From Emydura subglobosa (lineage: Eukaryota; Chordata; Testudines; Chelidae), in contig ML679974.1 in NCBI GenBank assembly GCA_007922225.1, positions 8,697,988 through 8,761,987 of the forward strand: a stretch of DNA of 64,000 nt. Direction: 5' to 3'. Below the pieces are notes generated by a model. That model saw only the letters and a program-made list of their open reading frames with translations. It had not been told where the DNA came from and ran no database searches. This document shows positions 1 to 10,741 of this stretch, piece after piece (the stretch's first letter is position 1; every line of letters starts with the position of its first letter). The position numbers and the translations under genes were made by a program.

Positions 1-860
1 GCTACCATAGCTGATGAGAGCTACAAATTAATGGGTTTAAAACAACTCTATAAACTCTGTCAGCCCAACCTGAAATCATGGTTAATAGACAGAGACCCTA
101 GAGATGTAACTATGGCTGGTAAACGTGCAGACCATTACGTGGATAATCAGATTGGATCTCACAGAAAACCTAATAGGGATGGAACATGATCAGAAGACAT
201 GGATCGGGCCAAAGCAGAGACCCACACTCCTGGGGAAGACCCGCACTCACCTCTGAGAATCCCTAGGATGCGTGGAGAAAAGCAGCATTTTATATGTGGC
301 CAGCAGGGTGGCTTTTGCTGGGGATTGCCCACTGAGGCCCAGTGCAGTGCTGGGGAGGCCAGCTGTACCCCATCCTCACAGAGTTAATTGTGTGACTGAA
401 TTCTAGCGGGAGGGAGTCACGCAGCCAGTCCACCGATGGCATCTAAATGTTCATGCTGAGCCATCCACATCCCAAATCACCACCCACACGTCCTGCTGCA
501 CCCTCCTGGGTGCAGATCCATGGAATTACCAGTGGGAGCAGGAGGTGGCAGTCAGTGGGGAGACATTCATTGGATGGGGAGATACTGGGACTGCTAAGAC
601 CCAGCCCATGAAACTCCATCGAATGCTCCCAGAGTGTGAAATCTGGGTTAAAATTCCTGGGGTCAAAGCCTTCACTCTACCTACAGCACGGATTTCTACA
701 CAGACCCAGGAAAGGCTGGGGCACTGATTGTAGGTGTGTTGTCAGGTATCCCATATTCTTTACTTTTGTGGAATGACGTTACGGCTTTGAAAGCACACGG
801 GTAGACAGTCTCAGTTCACACCAGATGGGCAAGAGACTGTCAGCGAAAATGCAAATGGCA
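1..860 (+). mobile_element. Ty3/Gypsy-type retrotransposon remnant: gag (SCAN-like capsid), zinc knuckle, protease
   Basis: Frame 1 from base 1 gives a capsid C-terminal segment with the SCAN-like pattern LKQLYKLCQPNLKSWLIDRD, followed by an Ala/Asp-rich helix. This fold is known from Gmr1-like Gypsy gag proteins, from which the vertebrate SCAN domain is thought to derive. An in-frame TGA lies at 187-189. The same frame continues to 387 and holds a degenerate CCHC knuckle around FICGQQGG: the first Cys reads His, the His reads Gly and the last Cys is displaced. Frame 2, about 482-726, has the aspartic protease motif GWGDTGT (DTG active site near 575-583). After a frameshift near 720, frame 1 resumes with a hydrophobic protease C-terminus ending LLLWNDVT. 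At least one nonsense codon and two frame changes show it is dead. The left part lies outside the window. No reverse transcriptase or integrase follows. Confidence 0.72.
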
Positions 861-883
861 TAGCTGACAAGGAGAGGGATGGG

Positions 884-899
884 CCCCCCCCCCCCCCCC
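884..899. repeat. Poly(C) tract, 16 bases
   Basis: An uninterrupted run of 16 C follows GGG just downstream of the Gypsy protease remnant. It may be a slippage product and its length is likely polymorphic or uncertain in the assembly. Confidence 0.9.
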
Positions 900-1978
900 A
901 GTACCCAAAAGAAATCAGGTTACCTTCCCAGTGTATGCAGACAAATATCTAAGGATTGATGGGATGAGAGAGCCTTCTGCTCCAGGGGAGGGATGAGACC
1001 AACTGACTTGAAGGGAAACTGAGGCCTGAAGCCCAGGTCAGGGAAATAAGCTATCTTCCTACCCTTACCAGGAACCCACAGGCAGCACAGCACATGGAGA
1101 TGGCAGTGTTTCCAGCCAAAAATAGCGACACCGAGGCAGTTGTGGTGCACTGCCCAGTCTATGGCACCCACCCAAAGGTGGAAAATTCCCAATCACAGTA
1201 TATGGCAGCTGCTTGGGAAATGAAAGGCTACTACAGCCAGGAATGTCTGAGAGGGCCTGATGGTCTGTGAAGATATAAAAGATCCTGAACTGGATGAGAG
1301 AGGAAATTCTGTTCATCTTGACTCAGCGTGGGGAGAAGATGTGGGGTGGGACATCAATTTTTCCCCCCAGAAGCTAAAGTTAGGCCACAGAAGTCCCTGG
1401 GTCCTGACCTCCAAGGAGATGGGGCAGAGAAAGGAACTAGGCTATGGGAGACGTTTGAAGAATCTCTTTTGCCCATCCCCTCTGTTAAAAGCAGTGCATG
1501 CTTGAGAGCTACTTCATGGAGCTCTACCTTATTTCTCTCTTTGATCCAAATAAGGCTGCTTGTAATACCTCCGGGGAAGTGGGGAACCTCAACCCATCAC
1601 TGGGACAGCCATCCCTGTGAGGAACCAAGTGACACTATACACACATTCCCTAGAAACCACATGGGAGGTGGGTGTGTGAGGGCCAGGTCTCACATTTATA
1701 CCCAAAGGTGAGATTAAGAAGGGGCATGTGAGAGCTCCATCCCATAGGTTCTAAAGAGAGAAATTATACAGGATGGCTGTCAAATGCTCTGTGTGGATTT
1801 TTGAAGGATGTATGTTGGCTTGCTAGCAATATGTTTATGTAGATAGTTGCGAAATTGTGTGTTATGTTCACGACAGAAACAGCATTCAGGAAATAAACCT
1901 GGCCAGGAAATAAGTCAATGGGTTCCCCTAGGATGCCCGTCAAACACCCTAGTTAGACACACTTGTTTAGAGAGGAGA
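900..1978. other. Unassigned stretch between Gypsy protease remnant and LTR, ending in a purine tract
   Basis: I recognise no coding domain here. Short ORFs are open on both strands and do not resemble reverse transcriptase, RNase H or integrase. Its position between a gag-protease remnant and an LTR in the same direction suggests a shortened internal or 3' region of the same element. Bases 1969-1978 (AGAGAGGAGA) directly precede the LTR start and fit a polypurine tract, the plus-strand primer site of LTR retroelements. Confidence 0.4.
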
Positions 1979-2770
1979 TGTGACAGATATGACAATTTCC
2001 TGCTATGTCCTTGAGAGACCTCATTGAATTAAGCTGAAGTATCTTTGGGGACTATTGTATTAAATAATGGTTTATGAAACATCTGAGGGGGAAGCCATGA
2101 CAGAGGTGAGATCTGAGGATTCAAAGGACCACATTGAACAATGTGCCAGACAAGAATAAGTTTTGGAACAGAAAGTGTTAAATTACACACCTCCAGTTAA
2201 GCAAAAACCCAGCGTTTTGAAGCTATGCCCTGAGAAGCGGGTCATTGTCTGCTGATCACCTGTTACATGAGGCTGAAATAAAAGGCCAGGATGTATAAAG
2301 GAAACACTGAACTATTCATGTTTGTTCTGGCTTTGAATTGGAGACAATTAGAAACTAATAACCATGGGGTAAACCCACTTGTGGGTTTTGAAGGACTGAC
2401 ACCTTTCAGAGCCTGAGGTTGGGTGGCTTGTGGTAAAATTCTTAGCAAGGGTGTAGATTTTTATGATTTTTATTGGTTTGAATGTTTTCTCTGTAGTGCT
2501 GTCACCTCAAGAAAAACTGTCATTGCTTAAGAAGAGCTGTGTGGTAACTTGTAACTGCCAGCAATTACACTGTTCATAATTTCTAGAGCAAAAGCAAAGT
2601 GTAGACATTGCCCTGTTATGCGGTTCAGCTCGCTGGGGATATCACAGTGGAGGCAGGAACCTGTGCAGCCTGGAAAATCCTCAGTCAAGAAGGAGAGAGA
2701 GATGCAGCTCTATGTCAAAGGGAGATGACGGCTGAGGAGTCAAACCTAGAGTGGCCTCAAGCGACCACAG
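1979..2770 (+). mobile_element. Probable LTR (3' LTR of the Gypsy remnant)
   Basis: It starts TGTGACAG directly after a purine tract. The sequence resembles long LTRs that I associate with turtle genomes, including the segment about a cytosine-poor repeat of GACCTCATTGAATTAAGC. It contains AATAAA-like and TATAAA-like words near 2276-2300. The right boundary is approximate: GGAGA precedes the start (1974-1978) and also occurs at 2772-2776, a possible 5-bp target duplication, but the end does not show a clean CA. It could be a solo LTR unrelated to the upstream gag. Confidence 0.48.
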
Positions 2771-2812
2771 AGGAGAACAGAGTTGCCATTGCCCTGAATT
2801 ATGGCAAGCACT

Positions 2813-2912
2813 AGGCCTTGATTCTGCAAAGGACTCATTCAGCAAAGCACCTTGACTTTAAGATTCAATAGGTTTGAAACACTTGCATTTGTACAATGCT
2901 GACTCAGGGCCT
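2813..2912. repeat. Foldback-type interspersed repeat remnant
   Basis: The left end AGGCCTTGATTCTGCAAAG and the right end GACTCAGGGCCT form a decayed inverted repeat around a CTTGACTTTAAG core. This is the layout of the palindromic sauropsid repeats also seen at 6558, 33886, 53878 and 60253. Confidence 0.45.
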
Positions 2913-3146
2913 ATGTTAAGGAAGATAATTCTTGGCTCTGAAATTCACTCTTCCTCATTGATATGACGGAACTTGAGCTGATTGACCTTCAGTAATATGG
3001 TGGGGTTTTTTTTTTAAATGATTAAATGGGCTCAGGCATGGTGGGTGAGTTCTATACCTCTAAAAACAAGTCACTAAATAAATACAAGTCACTAAATAAA
3101 TAAATAAATGTTGCGCAGGCAGTGGAGAAAAGCACATTCTCTCCTC

Positions 3147-3380
3147 TAAGCCACTCGGTCTATCAAGTATATCACTGAACTGCCAGGAAAGAGACCTGGG
3201 ATTTCTTCCATACTTTGGTGCTGACCCGCTGCGTGACTTCCCCACTCTCGGCCTGTTTCTTTCCTCCCCACCCTTTTTTCCTCTATGTTCATTGGCAAAG
3301 ACTATATCTCACTGTGTGTTTGTACAGTGCCTAGCATAATCTCTGTTGGGTTTTCTAGACGCTACTATAATACATATTCA
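3147..3380 (+). repeat. MIR-type tRNA-derived SINE
   Basis: The order is that of a sense MIR-like SINE: a tRNA-like head with a decayed B box (GGGATTTCTTCC near 3198-3209), a CORE-like pyrimidine-rich middle, then a tail GTTTGTACAGTGCCTAGCATAA followed by GACGCTACTATAATAC. The tail is the one common in turtle copies. Confidence 0.7.
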
Positions 3381-3887
3381 CAAAAAAACCCTCTATTTAC
3401 AAACAAAACCTGGCTTAAACAAAGACATTTTTCCTTAGGATAGTGCGCATATGTTGGCACTGCTCAACTGAGGATACATATGTATACATGGCAAATATAG
3501 ATCTATATCTGGTGGCTTAAATAAATTAATCAAAGCTCTAACAGCTTGTTTGCTTCCGTTTGCAAAGAGGCCTCATGTTGCTATTGCTTTCCTCAGTGCA
3601 GAAGAGCAGGACAGAGCTACCTTCAGAGCTTTAATTCTTTTTCTTACATTCATTTCTTTAGGAAGCAAAGCTGATGCAATATTAGCAAATTAGTGGTTGC
3701 ATGGGAAAATGGAGCACCCAATGTGCTCCCAGCAGTTGTTCATACCTTGGTTCAGAGAGAAGAATCTTTTTGATTGGTTTTTAATACAGAATGGGAAGGG
3801 TGTAGCCCAAAAAAAGTGCCGCTGTTTAGTGCTACAGGAACAGGAAATTCACCAGAAATTATAAATAATAATAAATAATATTCAACT
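3381..3887. other. AT-rich unassigned DNA
   Basis: Non-repetitive AT-rich sequence with no defensible ORF. Around 3530-3700 the composition is more complex (for example TTTGCAAAGAGGCC and GATGCAATATTAGCAAATTAG). This could be a weakly conserved non-coding piece, but nothing proves it. Confidence 0.4.
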
Positions 3888-4080
3888 CTTCTCATGCACC
3901 TTTCATGCAGGGATCTGAGAGTGTTTTGCAAGCATTAGGTGTAAAGCTCAACAAATCTGAGAGGTAAGTATTATCCATATTTTACAGAAGGCAAACTGAG
4001 GCACAAAGCAGCTGAGTGACTAACCCAAGGCCATAACAGAAGTCTAGCTAGTCATTGGCAGAGCTCAGAACAATATTAAA
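3888..4080 (-). repeat. MIR-type SINE, antisense
   Basis: Read on the plus strand it shows the antisense MIR signature: GAGAGGTAAGTATTATCC, a TTTTACAGAAGGCAAACTGAGGCACA-like core, then AACCCAAGGCCATAACAGAAG and TGGCAGAGCTCAGAA. These are the complements of the CORE and tRNA-like parts. Confidence 0.85.
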
Positions 4081-5680
4081 TTTTTTACTGTAATTGCAAG
4101 CCACATTTCCCAGCTGGTCTGACACAAAGGGTGATCACCATCAAACACCAAAAGGAAATGGCAAAAGAATTAAAAACTACATATATAGTATGATATTTGG
4201 GGGTTAAATCCATTATCAAGTAACAGCATGGCAATTAATTTTTATAAGTCAACTATACAGTAGACATGAATAAAACAAATCTTATTTCTCTCAGCAAACT
4301 GAAATAAAATTATATGACAAATGTGCACAACATGTCATGCATGAATGGCAAAAGAGCTACCATGTGGTACATTGCTAAGCACTCAGCAAATGTACCTTCT
4401 TATCCCCTAAAACATACTACCATTCTACTTGGTCCTACTAAATCTTTTTTTCTTGTTGACTCGTCTTTGTATTACCCATATAAAGGGGCAAATTATTAGC
4501 TAGCTTCAAGCCATCCTTTGTTTTACATGCTTACTTTTGGGCACACACATTTGATTGCACCTAGAGAAGTCTGTGCATGCCCATGGCCACACCCCATGTG
4601 TGCTCACAGATCATGTAACCAGCGACTCATCTTCCCGGTTCGCAAATGCAAATGGCTATGTGCATGTACGTCCACTTTTGTAAGCGCTTTTGTGTCAATG
4701 GAAGATATATACAACTGATCCAGGCATAGATTACAACAGGGAGGTGTTTTTCCAGGTAATTCATTCAGAGGAAGTGAGTCTGCCTAGTTCCTAACTGCCG
4801 ACAAGAGACTGCATGTCACCTCAGAGCTAGAGGAAAGAAAGCAGCACGGTCACAGATGTGGCATGCTTCAAAAGAGACAGACACATCAAACAGCACTTGC
4901 AAGCAGACTTTCACAGAGGCACAATGACGTGCACATGCACAAATGGAAGCCCAAAGTTACATGGAAAGTCTTTGCGCAAATAAAGCACTCAAAAACTCTC
5001 TACTTTCTTTTGGGTCGGCTTTGTTTCTGTGATGCGCTTAAGACACAACACACAATTCACAGTCTGTTTTGTCTCAAAATTTGTACTTACCCTTCTCTGG
5101 AATCCTTTGGCTGTGGTTCACACACAAACATTCTGTCCCAAAGAAAATCATCAGTTTGTCATAGTGATTCTTAATTTACACTCCGGCAGCTGTATTTCAT
5201 CCCTTAGTTGGAGCAGTGCAAAATGTTCTTCTGGCTTTTTGGTGAAGTGGCAGTGACACCCACTTCTGCTCACTCTCCATAATTTGCCTATAGGAAAAAA
5301 TGACGAACTAATGAGTCAAAACTTGTGAACTTGGAGAAGCATGTTCTCTGGAGTCCATGTCTCTGTGAGAATCACTGATTGCAGCTCTATTTAAAAATTA
5401 TCATCAGTTGATTAAGCACAGTGACCTTTACAGAATAATGAGTGAGGAACAATTCCATTTGTTGATTAACTGTCACTGCCACATGTCCTCACTGTGACTG
5501 AATTGCAGAGGTATCCACATGCAGTTAACAACTTAGCTAAGGTTGAGAAGTAAAGGTAAAAAAACCAATGAAGATGAGGCACAGAAATTGTCCTATTGTC
5601 CCAAACATGCCCTTAGAGGGGCTACATATCAAGAGTTGCTCGTAAAGAGAGTCTCTATTTCCAGCAAAAAACAGAGACCA
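4081..5680. other. Unassigned AT-rich DNA without a gene
   Basis: Short ORFs at 4314-4499, 4518-4718, 4863-5174 and 5029-5256 overlap in different frames, lack domains and show no splice context I trust. I see no repeat family I can name here. Confidence 0.45.
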
Positions 5681-5850
5681 TGGGTGTGTCTACCCGTCAG
5701 CTGAGTCGGGCCCATGGGGCTCAGGCTGTGGGGCTGTAAAATTGTAGGATAGATGTTCAGGCATGGGCTGGAATCTAGGCTCTGAAACCCTTCCCTCTTG
5801 TGGAGTCCCAGAGTTTGGGCTGTTATCTAATGCAATTTATCATATTCTCC
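5681..5850. mobile_element. Decayed hAT-like foldback MITE
   Basis: The terminus GGGTGTGTCTACCC is followed by GTCAGCTGAGTCGGG, GGGCTCAGGCTGTGGGGCTG and a reversed half (GAGTCCCAGAGTTTGGGCTG). This is the layout of the GGGTATGTCTACACTG-type MITE family, also represented at 25105-25328. The right terminus is lost. Confidence 0.62.
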
Positions 5851-6557
5851 CTTCCTCTGAGCTATCAATGACACCTCCTGCAGTGATCATATAAAACAGG
5901 ATGACAGAATCTGCAATTTTGAATGTAAATCAAAAACAGTTTACTTTGGAACAACTTAATCATTTCCTCCTTCCACTTCCTGAGAGTAGTAAAGAAAGAA
6001 AAACCCAGGGAACTTTGCAGCATAGGGGGGCATTGAACTTCACATCCTAATAGAATTAGCTACCTGCACAATTCCAAATATAAACTCTTCTCTCTCCCTC
6101 TGGAAAGATCAAAGACACTTCCTTTTTCATCAGACCCAAACGTGTTCTCTAAACCACCATGACAAACACTGTACTATTGCGGTCAAATTTAAATGGCTGT
6201 TCAGTGATGCACAACAACCTCTTGATATCTCCTTTTAAATTCTAGCCTGCTTTGTCTCTCTAACATGACTAGTTACAATTATATTTTTCATTCTTCCCAC
6301 ACCCCCACCAACCACCTGTAGTCAGAGGCTGTGTTTCTCATCCAATCATATTCTGTGCCTGCTGCTGTGAAGATGGCCTGAAGTAAATAGATAACACAAC
6401 CCACCTGCTACCTAATTCTAATACCGGGGAAACTACAGGTGAGTTTTTAAAAGCTTGAAAAAGGTGACAATTGGGAACTGCCTTAGGGATAATACAGTAG
6501 ATTAATGGATTAGGTCACATGTGAAAATAAGTTTTGTGGTCTCATCTTGGTCATTAT
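5851..6557. other. Unassigned DNA
   Basis: AT-rich single-copy-looking sequence with no gene, RNA or recognised repeat. Confidence 0.4.
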
Positions 6558-6636
6558 GGGCCTGATCTTCAAAGGTTCTAAGCACTTCCATTGACTTAAT
6601 TGCAAGTGCTCAGTACTTTTGAAAAGTCAGGCTCAG
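6558..6636. repeat. Short palindromic interspersed repeat
   Basis: GGGCCTGATCTTCAAAGG at the left pairs with CTTTTGAAAAGTCAGGCTCA at the right, around a centre holding CCATTGACTTAATTG. It is an imperfect hairpin of about 79 bp from the abundant sauropsid foldback group. Confidence 0.62.
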
Positions 6637-6756
6637 ATGTATCCGCTTCACAGAAACCACCACATAGTTTAACACAATAGCCCGTCTTTAACCAACAGAG
6701 GCTCCTCAGGCCCTATACTGCAGATAAAGAAGGAAGGTAAAATTACACATAGGAAG

Positions 6757-7815
6757 TGTGATGCTGTCTGGAGGAGGGGTGACCATTTATAATATTATCG
6801 ATATCCATATTTCAAAATACAATAATTAGTACAAGATAGACCTTGTCAGGTATCACTGGAAAGGTTATAATTCGCAAAGATTGATAAGTACGTTTATATA
6901 GATGTATCAATTTTGTATTCTAAGTTCTAAATACATATGGCATATTTGTATTTCAACTTGTGCTGTGTTTCTGAGTGACAGCCCAGACAGGATGGCAGCA
7001 GCACTAAGCCTGCTTAATGGCCCATCAAGGTAACCCAAAGGCACAATGAATCCAGTGAAAGAACTCAGGGGCTACACTTTATGCGTCACCAGGGCATGTA
7101 AGAACATGCCTAGGGACATGGGATTCTGGGGCTTTTCCATACCGTGGGCTGTGTTTGGGACAAGCCACATGACAAAGGGACATAAAAGGCAGCTGCACCA
7201 TCCCCATGTTGTCTTCCTTCCTGCTTTCTACCTTTTGATCAACTCATCTACCACTGAAGTTATGAAACAAAGGACTGAGACCCATCCAGGTACTGGATGT
7301 ACACCAGAGGAACTGTACAAGCCTGCAAACTCCATAATCCTGCTAAGAATCGGATATATTTGGACTTTGAAGTCATTTGTATGTATCTAATTGCTTTGAC
7401 CATTTAATGTTTCTCTTCTCATTTGCTTCTTTCCTTTTATAATAAATCTTTAGTTTTAGTTACTAAAAGATTGGATGGGAGTGTGGGTAAGATCTAAACT
7501 TATATTGATCTGGTAATGTGGCTGACCCTTTTGGAACATTTTGGTAAAGGGAATAGAATTTAAATAACTTATCTCTTTACTGGACCTAGTTGCTAATTGG
7601 GAGCCAGAGACTGAAATGCAATAAAGGGAGCTGTATAACTTCTTGTTTTTAGCTTCTTGATAACCAGTGTGGGGGATCAGAAGCCTTGTTTGTGACTAGT
7701 TGGTGAATCTAACTCCAGTGTTAGCCACCAGTTTGGGAGAATCTGCTACCCTTTTGCAGCCTGCCCTGACCTTGGACATTTTCAGGTTGGCTACCCTAGG
7801 AACAGACCGATCACA
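6757..7815 (+). mobile_element. Solo LTR of an LTR retroelement
   Basis: The element starts TGTGAT (6757-6762) and ends ATCACA (7810-7815), a perfect 6-bp terminal inverted repeat with TG...CA ends. It is flanked by GGAAG (6752-6756) and GGAAA (7816-7820), a 5-bp target duplication with one change. A TATA-like CATAAAAGG lies near 7181-7189 and a polyadenylation signal AATAAA near 7441-7446, giving a plausible U3-R-U5 order. The text matches a long LTR type I associate with turtles. No internal region is attached on either side. Confidence 0.72.
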
Positions 7816-8071
7816 GGAAACTTGCACAAAATCTGTCTAACTATTTGTAACACAAGACAGGTAAACCAGTTTGGATAAAATGAGAACTAGCTTAAATCAT
7901 CTTCAACTCAAACTGAACACAGTCCTCTGAGATGCATTTCTCATGTAATTCAGCAATGCATTTCAGGGTCCTTCAAATTCTTTCAACTTTTTCTCTAACC
8001 CAAAATTAATTTCCTTTATGGAGTAGTTTATCCAAATCTGCAACCCACTCCCTCCCCAGTGGCTCAGTCAC
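7816..8071. other. Unassigned DNA
   Basis: No gene or recognised repeat. Confidence 0.4.
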
Positions 8072-8170
8072 ATCTTGGAATCACTGTTTTTCCATGTTAA
8101 ATGGGTCTTGGAATCACTGGTTTTCCATGTTAAATGGGTCTTGGAATCACTGGTTTTCCATGTTAAATGG
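8072..8170. repeat. 33-bp tandem repeat, three copies
   Basis: Units start at 8072, 8105 and 8138. The second and third are identical; the first differs by the leading base and G to T in the middle (ACTGTTTTTC against ACTGGTTTTC). The key word is CTTGGAATCACTGG. The near identity implies a recent local duplication by slippage. Confidence 0.95.
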
Positions 8171-8490
8171 GTAAACCCAGGTGTAATAGTAACATTTCTC
8201 ATTAAAAATGTAACTCAGCTTTGAAAGAAAGTATGCTACTATTAAAAGAGATACCAGATTAACAAGTCTTTCAGACTTACTTATTTTTAAGACAAGGGGT
8301 ACAACACAATTAACAGAATGTGCTGCTTACACAATGCTCCTGAACCTTGCTGAACCAAGCACTCCTTCTGCAAGAATACATGCAGAGGGAGATCTTACCT
8401 GGAAAACATCAGGGCCTGAGCTTCATCTAAAGTAGCACTACAACTTTTCCTGCTGCAGACTTCGTACATCAGGGCTAGTTTCAAAGGCTT
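8171..8490. other. Unassigned DNA
   Basis: AT-rich, no ORF of interest, no recognised repeat. Confidence 0.4.
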
Positions 8491-8620
8491 TCATAGAATC
8501 ACAGAACTGGAAGGGACCTTGAGAGGTCGTCTAGTCAAGTTCCCTGCTCGCAAGGCAGGACTAGACTATCCTTGACAGGTGTTTGTCTAACCTGCTCTTA
8601 AAAATCTCCTGTGATGGACA
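8491..8620 (-). mobile_element. CR1 LINE 3' tail fragment
   Basis: TCATAGAATCACAGAACTGG and AAGGGACCTTGAGAGGTC are the standard antisense form of the CR1 3' end, followed by TCTAGTCAAGTTCCCTGC and ACCTGCTCTTAAAAATCTCC. It is 5'-truncated, as most CR1 copies are. The element runs on the minus strand with its 3' end at the left. Confidence 0.9.
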
Positions 8621-9404
8621 TTTTTAGAGCAGTTTGTTCATACTGCCCCACAGCAGTGGTAACACAACTTCAGTCCCCATCATACTGCCATTTGAATCTA
8701 TCCTGCAATGATGACCTTATCTCAGGGAGGGAAGAGTTATTGCTGCTCAGAGCAATAGCAACCTATGAGGCATTTTCGCCATAAATTATGCTTCCTGAAT
8801 AGAGGACTCTATTGCACAGAGCAGAGGGTTTTCCTGTTTGATTATATTCATGTCCCCCACACCTCTTCTTCACAAATGCATAGAGCTTAGATACACGTTA
8901 CAGCCTCAGAAAGGATAAAGATTACTAGGCAGCCACATTTTCCTTCCACGCAGTCCCCTGACCCAATTTATACAAGAATTATTGTTGTTCTCCACAGCCC
9001 AAAAGGGCAACTTACTGATTCAGAACCCCCCTCTCTCTACCTACCATTTCTGCCTGGCAGTATAATGTCCTGCCACTTCATGGCAAGCCTCTGTTTGTTG
9101 TCTGTCCCCACCGCCCAAATATGATGGTTTTATTTTCAGTTAGACATTTTTTATTTTCCTGCAGGAAAACAAGAAAAAGAAAGAAATCCCTTGAAAAAAC
9201 TAAAATAAAACAACAAACAGCTTCATTCGATGTGACAAACTATCCTATGGAGGATAGGAATATACAGGAGTGAGATGAAGTTAGCCAGAAGTATTTTGCC
9301 AAGGCTTGTGACATACTGTCAAATATGAACATTAGCACCTTGGCACATAACTAATTTATAGCTTTTCCAGAGCAATTCCAGCTCTAATCATGTTCCTCTC
9401 ACAC
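8621..9404. other. Unassigned DNA
   Basis: No gene and no repeat family I can name. Confidence 0.4.
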
Positions 9405-9600
9405 TATTTAAATATATTTTAAAGAACAAAGAGCCCTGTAACAATTATTCCCTCATGTGCACTTGCAAGCAATGCATTTATGGTTGTCTCAAGTCCCGCA
9501 TGACTCACGTTACAGAGCAAGAGGGATAAGATGATTAAATAGACTGGCTCACCCAGCCAGTTTTTTCACATCAATAAATAACATCAACACAGTAGAAAGA
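9405..9600. promoter_or_regulatory. Candidate conserved non-coding element
   Basis: A complex, non-repetitive stretch with SOX-like ACAAAG and ACAATTATT, an octamer-like ATGCATTTAT and a TGACTCA AP-1-like word (9501-9507). It contains no ORF and none of the repeat signatures seen elsewhere. This is inference from texture only; alignment would decide. Confidence 0.25.
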
Positions 9601-10060
9601 GATGTGGCTTTCAGTTTGGAATTAATTCAAGCCTTGGCTTTTCTTCAGATCTTCCACTCTGTGTAAACTAGATCTGGGTAAATAATTCGTAATGTATCCT
9701 TTATCAATTGATTTCATTTCTTCTGTTTACTCATTGACAATCTCAACTTCTTTGGATGTTTTCATTACTTGAAACTGTTAACACAGCAGTTTCTATGAAT
9801 AACTCTTGGTCTGTAAATTTTTTCACATGAAGATTGTTTCAAGAACTCACCATTGTAGATGCAAGTTCTGTTGATTAGTTTGAACTGGACACACACGTCC
9901 ATGTGTATGGTATGTTTTTGGTCTCCAGTTGGAGGAGAATAAAATTAGAGGTCTGGGCATATGTGCATGGTTGCCATTTTTGAAGTTGCTTGCTATGCGT
10001 ATTGTCTTATTCTTGTCGCAGGCAGATGGCCCGTTGATGGGGTCAAGCACTCAACCTAAC
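9601..10060. other. Unassigned DNA
   Basis: AT-rich to about 9840, then mixed composition. No gene recognised. Confidence 0.4.
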
Positions 10061-10741
10061 TGTGACAGGCTCAGCTAAGGAGGAGCCAACCCAGATCCAT
10101 CCACCTGTAATTAGTTTATTACCTGTAGGGCTGGGTAACAGTTAATTAGCTAAGGAACATTTGGGCCTACTGAAGCGTTATGATAGCTCAGGTCAGGAAG
10201 CCCCAGAACACAGGGAGCTCCTAAGAAGAGGGACCCTCAGGGAAGCAGGCTGGTGGGCTCACTGGGAAAAGGAGCTTGGGAAAGGTACTCCTAGGAAAGA
10301 GATTTCAAAAGGGGAGAGCTACAAGTGCCAAGTTTCTATGGAGGCCTAGTTCTTGTGAAAGGATGTTAACAGACAACAGCAGGTGGTTCAGATTGCAGAG
10401 GCACCACACACTGCTCTGGAGTGGCCCCTGTAGGGGTCAAACCTGAGTCCAGAGAGGAAACGCTTCCCCAGGTGATGGCTTGATTCCTTTAGGGTTGGGG
10501 GAGTGAGTCGAGGGAACCTTACTGAGGAAATGGAGAACTCAGGTGGGGCAGAAAGGCGAAGATTAACTCTGCCTCCCATCAGCTACAATGCTGGAGTGAA
10601 GGCTTGCTTGAGTTCCACCTTTTGGTCTTTAGTTAAATAAATTAGACCCCAGGAGGGGCACTACATAAAAGTCTCACTGCAAGTCCATTGGGGAAAAGCA
10701 GACAGGGACAAAACTGCGGCTCTGCATGCAGGAGTGACACA
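10061..10741 (+). mobile_element. Probable solo LTR
   Basis: It starts TGTGACAGG and reads as an LTR richer in G and C than its flanks, with CTTTAGTTAAATAAATTAGACCCC near 10626-10650 (polyadenylation-like AATAAA) and a right end near GAGTGACACA (10732-10741) that mirrors the start. No clear target duplication is visible, so the right edge is uncertain and could extend to about 10780. Short ORFs inside are incidental. Confidence 0.5.

Noticed and set aside
1..189. SCAN-domain exon of a host zinc-finger gene
   Set aside because: Followed in order by a zinc-knuckle relic, a DTG protease and an LTR, with a nonsense codon and frameshifts. This is retrotransposon order and not a C2H2 zinc-finger gene.
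8072..8170. CRISPR-like array
   Set aside because: The 33-bp units are directly adjacent with no spacers, in vertebrate DNA.
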